64,000 nucleotides of DNA from Cloeon dipterum (lineage: Eukaryota > Arthropoda > Insecta > Ephemeroptera > Baetidae): assembly GCF_949628265.1 (NCBI RefSeq), contig NC_088789.1, forward strand, positions 16,546,886-16,610,885, given 5' to 3'. The position numbers and the translations under genes are program-made. The notes beneath the pieces are model-generated. The model saw only the letters and a list, made by a program, of their open reading frames with translations. It did no database searches and was not told the DNA's origin. Shown here in pieces: positions 19,965 through 29,700 of the stretch; the first letter of the stretch is position 1, and each line of letters begins with the position of its first letter.

Positions 19965-20797
19965 GTGAGTCATCGGCCAGCGGCAGGGTACCCTGCCGCC
20001 TGTAGGAAGGGAGCAAGGTTGCCAGTTGCGAGAGGCAACCTGATATCAGGTTGACGCGCTTTTTTATCATCGATTGACGCGGAATTCCATCATCGCCATG
20101 GAATGAGGCTCAATGATCTCACAGTTTTGCGCGAATTTTCTTTCTCTGCCATGTTGCTACTCGTCTAATTTATGAGGAAGGCGAAAATAACGTTCAAAAT
20201 ATATGTTTTTGAGGATAAGCAATGGCTGAGAGCACACTATATAAGTCTGATAATTCCTTTCACATGAAATGGATACAAAAAAAGGGGCAGAAACAAACTT
20301 AGATGATAACAAATTATTTAAGTAGTGTTTTTGTTCATTCACAGTGAAATTTATCAAGCATTCCCTCCGACAAGCTCCATTAACAGAGGCTTTTACATAC
20401 TATTGGTTTCAAAAGTAGCTTTCTTGTCAGTCTCACCATTTTCATGAATTAGAAAAATATTATTCCTTTTTTAAATCTCGTTTTGTCTGTCCTCTAGCAT
20501 GTGCACCTCTTTCATTTGAAATAAATTTCACGGCCATTGATAAAACATAATCAGTATTTTAACATTTTAAGAAAAGAAGCATGAACTTCTATCAGCCTTT
20601 TCCTCTAAATGTTTCTGAGATAAAACAGGATCAATCAGCTCGCGTCTCAATATGAACAGAAGATTATTATTCAAGGTTTAGGCTTCAATCAGAAAGCCGT
20701 CCCAACGTTGATGAAATAAATTTTAGACTATTTATGTATGTATTTCGCAAACATAATTTGATTAATTTGTTTTAAATAGAGTAAAACTTCTACTTAC

Positions 20798-20905
20798 GAC
20801 CCGGGCTTCCCATCCATGGCGCAGACGGAGGACACCATATGAGGCTTAGCTATTTGGTCGACAGCAGTTCCAACCTTGAGTTATTCACAATTTGAAAAGC
20901 ACCAT
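20798..20905 (-). ncRNA. Candidate 108-nt noncoding exon
   Basis: On the minus strand a pyrimidine-rich acceptor (TTTCTTTTTTTCTCAG) precedes, and a GTAAGT donor follows, a GC-richer 108-nt stretch in AT-rich surroundings. All three frames are closed by stops within the first half. If real, it is a UTR or noncoding-RNA exon, for example a distal alternative Klc first-exon partner. Confidence 0.3.
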
Positions 20906-21880
20906 CTGAGAAAAAAAGAAATTAAATAATCAATAAACACTTTGTATGATATCGAGAGCAACATAGGAAGTTTTAATTTAAATCCAGAGTGGACGATGAG
21001 CTCACTTGATATTTTTATCTCAAATTTGCCAGTCGTGTCTTTGTTTACAGAGACGATGAGTTAAACTCACACCCTCTTGACATGAATTTCGTCAATTGAG
21101 ATGTTAAGATGATAAATTCAAAGAGGATAAATTATGGGAAGTCATGTAAACTAAGGAGAATTGATTAAACAATGAATAAAAAGTGACAAAAAGTCTTCGT
21201 AAATATGATTAATGCTTGCTTACAATTATGTAGTTAGAGAAGAACACTCCCACTTTTCAAAATAAAAAGTTTTGAGTTGACTTTAACAGCTTTATCGACC
21301 CGATGTAAGCACGGGTTCAGTTCCACAACATCATCAGAATACAAATAAAGTTATCAAAATCAATATTTCTCTCACTTTGAGAACGCAAAGAGTCCAAATT
21401 TAAAAACGAATCATATCTTACCCTCTTCAGGTTATAAGAGCCCAGAAAATGGCGAGATGTTGAAATTTCACAAATAAAACGTGGATAGCAAACTATTTCA
21501 GACGCCAATGATTGGTTTGAGAGTATTATATGTAACAGTCAAATGGTTCGTAACTCTACGAAAACAGTGCAGAAAATGTGTAAAATTCCTGGAAAAGCGG
21601 CGATAACACTTGACTTACCCGAAATGATTTTGATGCCTCTCCTCCAATTACGATGCTCATTTGTTTTTTATTGCAGACAGCAGCTGCGAGATTTTCTAGC
21701 AGGCATCGCCGCGTCTCGAGTGTTACAGCCGATTTTAATTTATTTCGGTAAGAGTTTTGCTTTGAAATGACCCAAAAACATAGGGACAATGAGCGGGGGA
21801 AACTAAAGATTAATTTTGGTGTTACATAAGATTTTTGGAATATCGTATTGAAGACATATCGAGAGATTTTAAAAGTTTTA
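20906..21880. other. AT-rich noncoding sequence upstream of the zinc-finger gene
   Basis: No coding exon recognised. Probably intron 1 or promoter of the plus-strand zinc-finger gene. Confidence 0.4.
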
Positions 21881-21945
21881 GGCCCTCTACGCAGCGTAAA
21901 TTTGACAACTCAGCTTGATACCAAGGCGCGGCCCCGCCCACCATC

Positions 21946-24900
21946 ATGGCATTTGATCCGGGAGACGCGATTGCCAGAGCTTTGAAAATGATGGACCAAT
22001 TTTATATTAAGGTTTGTAATCCTAATGACGTTTCTAATATGCAAAAACTAGTTATTGTTACTTGTATGATATATGCTGCGTTTTATTCAAACACTTTTAA
22101 GAAGTTGTCAATGCTTTATTTTCAAATTAATCTTTGAATTAATGAGAGCATTTATAAATATTATGGGGGACTCACACTTTCCGCTCACTCACACTTCTCG
22201 CTCTGATGGGAAGATTCAATGTTAATCCCTATCCTAGCGAGAAGTGAGAGTTGGGCGAAAACGGTGAGTCTGCCATATTTAGGTTGAATATATTATCTAT
22301 ATTTTGAATGGACTGTTTATTTTCTAGATGATGCAGTGCAACATTTTAAAGATTCAGTCTTTCAAATATGAATGCTTTAACACAATTAGTCAAGAATCTT
22401 ACATAAAATTTTGTGACCAGCTCCATTTAGTGGCAAATGAAGCTCAGGTATTTTATATTTTATTATAAAAAATATAGATTGTCGGCTATAATATTTTGGA
22501 ATCTTTCAGCAAATACGAGACTGTGTATTTAACACGCACAAAACTGATGTCAGCAGCCAAACTGATCCGGTCAACATCACATTCATTCCCCAGCATTTGA
22601 AAAGTCCCAACCTTGCAGAAAGCGTGTCCCCGCCGAAGTGCATCAAGGTTGAGAAACCTTTAATTCCTACCAACGAGGAGGACGAAAGTTTTACTGATGT
22701 ACCCAAGCAAAAGTCTTACAAGAGGAATGATATCATTTGTGACTATTGTGAACTTCAGTTCAATTCGTTGGAAAAAATGCAGCAGCATGTGAACATTGCA
22801 CACTCGGAAGACTTCAGTTCAACATTTTACCCGTGCCGAGCATGCAGTTTGATTTTCCTCTCTCAGGATGAATTGAGCGAGCATTCTGTTTGCGTCCACA
22901 ATGTACCTGAAACTGCAGAGCAAAACGAAAACCAGCTTTGCCCCTACTGCTGTGAAGTTTATTCAAACTGGACTAATTTCATCATGCATCTGGAAGAGGA
23001 ACACCAAACCCTGGTTTGCAAAACGTGCCACACTTTCTGCAGTGACAAAGAAGCTTTGAAGGAGCATGAGAAAAAATCTCACATGACGGGAATTACCCAA
23101 GAAAAAATTGATGAAATTGTTGTACCTGTAATGGAACCGAAACCAGTCTCTGCGGCGTCCTTAAAAGACAAACCAGCTGTGGAAAGCCCTGTTAAGAAAA
23201 GAGGCAGGCCCAAAGGCTCCACACTTGTATCGAAAAGTGCCGCTTCTGAAGTAGTACCATGCAAATTTTGCCCTGCCAGGTTCAACAATGAGGACAGCTT
23301 GAAGAAACATGTTGTTTACAAACACGACATAGAGGAGTTGCAGTGCTCGGAGTGCAAGCTGAAATTCAAAAGAGCGTCGGCTTACAAGAGTCACATGAAT
23401 CTTTTCCATAAAAAAGCCATAGAAGCAAAGGCGGCTCTTGCAAAATTAATTCCAGTTGAAGTTAAGCAGAAACCCGGCTTAAAAAAGGTCTTCTTGAAGC
23501 CGCCTAGTAAAGACGATGTGAAGAAACCTTTGAGCGTTGTCTCCACGCTAAAGGGACATACCAAACATAACTGTGAAATTTGTGGCGAACTGTGCAACCG
23601 CACTGAAGACAAAGAAATACACAAGGACTTCCATACGACTCCAATTCCAGATAAATTTCTCTGTCTATTCTGCAAAGGTAAAACATTAAAATGAAGTAAA
23701 GGCAATTTGGTAATATTTGATACTTTTTACAGCTCCTGCGATGCCGCAAAAGGAACTGCGCACACACATTAAATCTGAGCATCGTTACCGCTGCCCTTTC
23801 TGCGCGCTCACGTTTTGGTGGAAAGTCAATCTCGAGTCGCATCTCAAGCAATTACACCCTGTGAAAAACTGCTGTAATATGTGCGGTCTTAACAAGGAAG
23901 GCGAGGAACTGCGTCAGCACATTGTAGAGGCCCACAATGTAAAAAAAATGTACATTTGCAAGGTAGTAACAGAATGACTACTTTTGTCAAAGAGCAAAAT
24001 AATGTCATTTTTCACTGTGTAGGTCTGTGATTCTCAACACGCGTCTATTATGGAAATGCGAGAACACGAAAAGACGCACGCTTTAGACCCACTGCATCGT
24101 ATTACTTGTGATTTTTGCAACGAGGAATTCGGCAGAAAAAAGAGTTTAAAGGGTCATGTTCTGCGCCACATTTTTGGTTCTTTCAGTTGCTCCTTATGTG
24201 GACTTCAATGCAAAACTGAAGATGTCTTGAAACAGCACATGGTTGGTCACCAGAAGAGCCAGTTCGCCTGTTTGTGTGGCGAAAGTTTTGAAACCAAAGC
24301 AGACCTACAAATGCATGAAAAAATCACTCCGTGGTATGATAGTTGTTTTAACAAGGAACTCTTAGGTGTTGATGCTTTTGCTAATGACAAACCATTGAAT
24401 TCGTGCATCTTTTCCTGACTTTAACCACGTGCAGTGGTGGTTGTAGACACTATTAGATGAGAGAAATCAACCGGCAAAAAATTATTTATTTTCCGGGATA
24501 AATTAAAAAATTCCAGTTTTAGGGTCAATTGCAGTTATTTTTAAGTTTTTAAATACAAACCAAATGCCATACATAATCTGAAAGGTGAATCTTTTTTCCC
24601 TCGTGAACAATTATTTTCTTGATTTTTTTTCCAAATTAAAAATAGGCAGGTTCAAAATGTGTAAATTAAGTCAAAAAAGTTTTTCATGACTAAAATGAAG
24701 CTTCGTGAGCTGGTAGTTTGCTCAGAAAGATTGAAAACGCCATCTCAAATCGTTGAATGGCTATTTGCAAATTCCTCAGCAAAAGCCTAAAATCTGGGGA
24801 CCTTTCCGGAAAATAAAAAATGAACCAATTGATTCGTCTTTTTTAAGTAGAGTCTATTTAGGAATTATTATCATCTTGATTAAATGCAAACTGGCTTTAA

Positions 24901-25491
24901 AAATCGATTTTGAAGTATATATATATCCCATGTTAAAAACCATAAGATCTCCAGAATCAAAAAAATCTGGCGAATCTTGAAAAAAATTCCCCTTGTGATA
25001 TCTCTTAACTCATTGAATACCAAACGAGTTCAATAATTTGGCCAAAAACTAAAACGTTGAATCCTAAGAGCTTCCTTTTAAGAACTTATATGATCAAATA
25101 ATTAACGCCTATCCCCTCCAGCAAACCGTTCTTCAATCAACCGATACACCGAGCAGATCTTTTTGTCGAAGTATCCATCGAAGATGCTTACAGTGAGCAA
25201 ACCTTACCCATCAATAATCAAGCCACCGTGACCAAAGTGAAAACGTGCGGTGTCCCCAAAGAAGAAGTTTTTCACATTAGCATAGTTGACGTGCCTGCTC
25301 CAAGCTCTAAAAACTTTCTGGACTCGCTTGCTGCTGCCAATAAGGCGAATCAACTTATCCTGCCAAGGCAGCCAATTTTAATATTGAACTCAAATGGTGC
25401 AGAGGCCACTCTTATTGAGAATAAAGCTCCTGGCATTATGTCCTGGGTGGAAGAGAATGACTCTGGCATATCCCAGCAAGCAGCTGAGTGA
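21946..25491 (+). CDS. C2H2 zinc-finger protein with about 14 fingers and an AT-hook (unrecognised)
   Basis: Six exons join in phase: 21946-22011, 22328-22447, 22510-23677, 23733-23962, 24023-24333 and 25122-25491, giving 754 residues. The ATG at 21946 has good context (CCATCATGG) and lies 64 nt after an acceptor. Residues 1-135 have no known domain; the paired CxxC of a ZAD domain is not seen. From about residue 139 there are some 14 C2H2 units, starting with ICDYC and ending with FACLC. Most are CX2C-X12-H-X3-4-H, with the eighth split across the exon 3/4 junction and the last degenerate. An AT-hook (KKRGRPKGS, about residue 290) lies between fingers 4 and 5. The last exon encodes about 120 residues without a motif. 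Canonical TGEKPY linkers are absent, so this is a dispersed-finger protein, probably nuclear and DNA-binding by inference. If the last intron is retained, the frame stops at 24418 instead. I do not recognise an ortholog. Confidence 0.85.
22164..22275. mobile_element. Mariner-like MITE (112 bp) in intron 1 of the zinc-finger gene
   Basis: The ends are TGGGGGACTCAC and, read inward from the right, TGGCAGACTCAC. They are flanked by TA on both sides (22162-22163 and 22276-22277), the target site of Tc1/mariner elements. The inverted similarity continues inward for about 45 bp (ACTTCTCGCT on each arm) around a loop of about 20 nt, so the whole element can fold back. It has no coding capacity. Confidence 0.72.
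24986..25074 (+). repeat. Dispersed repeat, copy 1 (zinc-finger gene intron)
   Basis: An 89-bp stretch similar along its length to 27496-27583. Shared blocks are CTTAACTC, GAATACC/GGATACC, AACTAAAAC and GAATCC.AAGAG. It lies in the last intron of the zinc-finger gene. Confidence 0.6.
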
Positions 25492-25530
25492 AACTATGTT
25501 CTAAAATTTAAACAATGCGCAAATTTAAAG

Positions 25531-25536
25531 AATAAA
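25531..25536 (+). terminator. Poly(A) signal of the zinc-finger gene
   Basis: AATAAA 40 nt after the stop codon at 25491. This supports 25122-25491 as the terminal exon. Confidence 0.7.
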
Positions 25537-25539
25537 AAT

Positions 25540-26350
25540 TGCAGCACAGCTTATATCATGCTCTTTTGATTTAAATTAGTGTTTCTTCCATTTCATCATG
25601 TCTACTGTCCTCAAAATGCTTGACTAAGAAAATCCGCTGTTTAAGTATTTATAGTGCGTTTTCAATGTAATATAACTAGTTTTTACAGAACAAGAGAGAA
25701 TCAATTTTGGCATCTGACATGAGACCCACTTAATATCGGGTCAGATTGCAGTGAAATATTTGATTTATATATCCAAGGAGTTAATGAAATACTATAAGTG
25801 CTGAAATAAACCATTTAATATTTTGCCAAACAACTCAATACAACCACAGGTAATTACATCAATAATAGGTTGCGAAGTTGGCGGAAGTGATTAGTGATTA
25901 CTAAAACTTTTGAATCAAGTTTTGCTGGTTTATGTCTACAACGTATCTGTTAAAAACTGCAAATTTGTAAGAATGATAGCTTTAGATATACACCGAATTA
26001 ATGCTAACTGCCAATTAACTGTGATCATAAGATTGCCAAATCATTGTTTTTAATCCAATAAATGGCACATGAGTAATCATAAATGCTACAATACTTCAAC
26101 TGTTTCAACTTCAACCGACATTGTGCAAAAGAAACCAGCGAGGAAACAAATTACCATAATTAAGATCACAATGAAATCAGTTAACACCGACAGACATCAT
26201 CATCATCTTTCGATTTGAAAGAGAAAAATGCTTTGATTTGTATTGGTTGGATCTCATGTGCCAAGAGGGTGTGGAAGTTGCAGAAACGGACTGATGCGTA
26301 GAAAGGAGGGTCGTGTGGATGGAAAAAATCTGCTACTGATAATCAAGCGG
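25540..26350. other. Tail-to-tail intergenic between the zinc-finger gene and eIF5
   Basis: AT-rich and includes the presumed eIF5 3' UTR. No canonical minus-strand AATAAA was seen. ATTAAA variants occur (for example near 26050). Confidence 0.4.
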
Positions 26351-26352
26351 AC

Positions 26353-28390
26353 CTAGATGGCGTCAATGTCAATGTCGTCTATGCCATCCTCGGCTGCTGC
26401 AGGCTTCTTTGCGGGTGGCTGCTGCACCTTGGTCAGCTGGGTCGAGCTTACACGATCATTGTATTCAATCTGTGAAGCACAATAAATAGGGACTTGTTAA
26501 TTCTGGTAAAAAAGTAAAAAATTTTAAGATTTTTATTTTTATAACTCAGAGTCTGCCTTATACTTAATTTCAACAATATAATTCTGTCGAAGTACAATAA
26601 TCATTGTTTAAAAGCAGTAGTTAAGGCTGTTAAAATTAAGATGAATTTTACCTCTACATCATCATCATCGTCTTCGTCCTCCTCCTCAGACTCGCTCTCC
26701 TCCTCCTCAGCTTCGCGCAGCCACTTGACAAATACTTCAGCCTTCTGGTGCATCTCCTCGCTTAGCTCCTTGCTGACATACTTCTTGCTGACTTTGGCAG
26801 CCCACTCCAGGATGACCTTTTCGTCGAGAATATCATTGTCGTAAAACAGCTGTAGGAAAAGTAATTTAGGTATGGACATCCAAGTATTAAATGCACTACC
26901 TTCAAGATGTGGGCGACCTTGGGCATCAAAACGTTTTTGTGGAGAGCGATGATCTGCTCAAGCCCGCCAATGACATACTTCTGAGCCTTGGGGTTGTCGT
27001 CGGTGAAGCGCCTGAATAGCAAGCGGTGTTTTCCTGCTTGGCTCAGAAGATTCTCATCGCACAGCAACTCGACCAGGATCAGAGGGACCTTGGCACGGAT
27101 TTCAAGTCGGTCGGCCATCGATTCAAGTTCCTTGTGTTTTGTTCCTAGAGTGCCTGCGTCGCGGAATTTCTTCACCTCCTCGTAGAACAGATCCATGCGT
27201 TCCTTCTCGCTCAGCTCACAATCTTCGTTCATAGTGAGGTTCCTGAGCGTCTCGGTGAGCTCTTCTTTCAGAACAGAAGGTTCCTCTGCAATGCTGTCCC
27301 AGTAGTCGTCCCCCACATCGTCTTCATCATCAATGAACTAAAACATTAATGTTTTGCCATTCAGATAAGTGAAATAAAAGTTTAATGCAGTCTCAAACTC
27401 CAACGAATTTTTGGCCTTATGTTACATCCCATAAGGATTATTTATAACTTACTGTCAGAGCTCCATAACTCAGAAACTCTGTCAAATCAAAAATTTTCCC
27501 CTGGTAATATCCCTTAACTCTTTGGATACCACATGATTAGAATAATTCCAGCTGAAACTAAAACATCGAATCCCAAGAGTGTCCATGTCAGAAACAATGC
27601 TCGGTTGAACCTTGCCAAAATCTTGTACATTTCATGGAAAAGAACTTACCGATTCGTCGCCTTCAGGGGGTGATGAACGCCCATTTTTGTCGTCAGAGTC
27701 ATCTTGTTGCCTCTTGGAGCGTCTTCCGCGTTTGCCCTCAGTCAAGGATTTACCTTGGCTGGCAGGGTTGACCTCTGAAAATGGATTAGAGGCTTCTGTT
27801 AACGACATAATATTAAAAAGAATAAATAGACAACATGAGGAAATTATGGACGCTGATGAATAAAATTTCAGAGCAGCCTTATAATGAACTCTCTTACCAG
27901 GTGGGTTCTTGATGATGTACGTGTTGATGCCATAGTCAACCTTGATGGCACCGTAGTGACTGCAAGCTTTGCAGGTCTGGTTGATGATGCTGCTCTTCAC
28001 AAGGAGAACGGTCTCCGGGTTGTCACAGGATGGGCAGAGGACGTACTTTTTGATGAAGCCGTCAAGTAGGTCTTGCAACTTGGATGCCTCATGAGCACCG
28101 TTGACGATGTAACGGTCGTTCTTGAAGTCGACCTGGGTCTGCGCTCCGAGCTTGCAGCCAAAGAACTTGGTTGGATCTGAAAATTTCGGGATTGGGGTTA
28201 TGAAAACACAACATGCAACACACTAGCATCACTCACAGGTCGCAGGACGGGCCAGGGCCTTGGCAACGTCACTCATGTTGACAATGACGGTGCGTATGCC
28301 GTTTCCCTTGCCTTCGACCTTGGCCACGATGCGAGGCATCTTGTACCGGTAGAAAGGGTCCGGATTGTTTCTGTTGACGTTGACAGACAT
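26353..28390 (-). CDS. eIF5: Eukaryotic translation initiation factor 5
   Basis: GTPase-activating protein for eIF2 in start-codon recognition, cytoplasmic. Six coding exons: 28390-28237, 28176-27898, 27774-27650, 27337-26900, 26849-26652 and 26469-26353. They join in frame to 436 residues, the normal family length. The start [20 protein letters not shown] is the conserved N-terminus and includes the catalytic arginine 15. The eIF2-beta-like fold follows with [14 protein letters not shown]2C-CX2C zinc ribbon (CPSCDN and CKACSHYGA) lies at about residues 98-130. A basic and serine-rich linker leads to the C-terminal W2/HEAT domain, which binds eIF2-beta, eIF1 and eIF3. That domain contains the acidic-aromatic boxes and the [10 protein letters not shown] stretch, and the protein ends in an acidic DDIDIDAI tail. 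Introns are 50-312 nt. Nothing is missing. A TCAGTC initiator-like motif on the minus strand near 28731 may mark a transcription start. Confidence 0.97.
26547..26605 (-). repeat. Short dispersed repeat, copy 2 (eIF5 intron)
   Basis: Partner of 10797-10855. The two ends match closely and the middle has diverged. It lies about 46 nt after the eIF5 donor at 26651 on the minus strand, a placement similar to that of copy 1. Confidence 0.5.
27496..27583 (+). repeat. Dispersed repeat, copy 2 (eIF5 intron)
   Basis: Partner of 24986-25074 at roughly 70-75% identity by eye, in the 312-nt eIF5 intron 27338-27649. It has no coding capacity or clear termini. Confidence 0.6.
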
Positions 28391-29700
28391 CTTGACGGTT
28401 GGTGGTGCGCGTGTGATCAAGAGACGTGGCCGCAGGTGGTGCCGAACTGCTCAGCAGTGCGAGCTAGATGTTGGGAGCGCGTGTTTGGGCTGGAAGTGGT
28501 GCTCTCGTTTTTCAGATTCAGGGTGATGTACTCGTGTCGGTGGTGGTTAACAGTAAAATAGACTTAAATGATAGAATTTCAATCTTTAACTCAAATCAGT
28601 TTGCTGTTTATGGAGACTAGGTGGCGACCTTGGTCGAGTCACGTTTCTCTGAATGGCTGCAATTTTCGGTGCCTATTACTTGAAAATTTTGAAGTCCTGC
28701 GAACATAAAACGAGCGGTTTGTTACGGAGACTGAGACTCGGCCGGTGAACGGTTAGCGACGAAAGCATGCGCCGCAGAAGCCCTAGCGAGGCGACTATAT
28801 GACCAGTTGAATCCCATTAATGAAGACTCACCTACAACTGATGGGGTTCTCCCACGTAGTTGAAATCATACACCTAGGGTCTAGGCCAAAAATTGGCTCG
28901 AGGGCTATGTGTAAACGCCCAGATTTTCCTCTGGATTGTGATATTTCTGTAATCAGACAACAGAGAATGCACATTAGTACGCAGAATGGCCGGGGCGCAT
29001 AATATAGTGAATTCCGATCCAGCACCTCATGCTCGCAAAATATTTCCGCTTTCCCGACCGCCGGGATCAGATCTCTGAGTTCGCGTCAGTACGGATGCCG
29101 TCACCACTCCCAAGGTCTGAAGTGGTGTAGCGTTGCCACAGCACCATTTGACGATGGTTCAGATAGCAGAGGCGGAATTTCGATTCGAAACAGAGTTTCA
29201 AAATGGACAACCACAATATCAGCGGCCGGCCGCAGACTCCCAACGGAGCTAGGAGCAGACGGAAAAATGGGAATCACCGGCTGCCGACCGACACGACTGG
29301 CAAGCAGCCTGCTGGGGAGAGGTGAAAATCAATAGAGCAGCATGGAGCGCATTACAAATATAGAAGAGCACGCGCTTGATCCATGCGGGCGAATTTAGTC
29401 GAATCAAAATAAGGAATGCATACAGGGGACATACGAACACCAAAAATACCTTCGCCTGTCAGCAGCATATGTTTTAATCGCGAAAATGGAACGAAGACTG
29501 AGTGAGGGTGTTGTACGTTGGTGTGCTCCACACCGACGACGGCGAACAAACTCGAGTGCACACCTCCCGGGGTGGGAGTCGGTCGGTGGGTCGGTCGGTC
29601 GGAATCGCAGCGAGTGCGCTTTCGAGTCGTTCACTCCCGTCGCGCGATCGGCAACGCGAAAGAATCCAAGATCGGTAATATCATGCCATGCTTCGATCCG
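28391..29700. promoter_or_regulatory. eIF5 upstream region with CpG-rich sequence
   Basis: Likely promoter and 5' UTR side of eIF5. On the minus strand an arthropod initiator-like TCAGTC lies near 28731, and an acceptor-like TTCGCAG near 28698 could end a 5' UTR intron. A short tandem array of GGTC/GGTG units lies at about 29577-29602. No coding exon recognised. Confidence 0.35.

Noticed and set aside
24334..24418. Stop at 24418 as the normal end of the zinc-finger protein
   Set aside because: A donor at 24333/24334 and an acceptor at 25121 join in phase to a 123-codon terminal exon with AATAAA behind it. Kept only as a possible intron-retention isoform.
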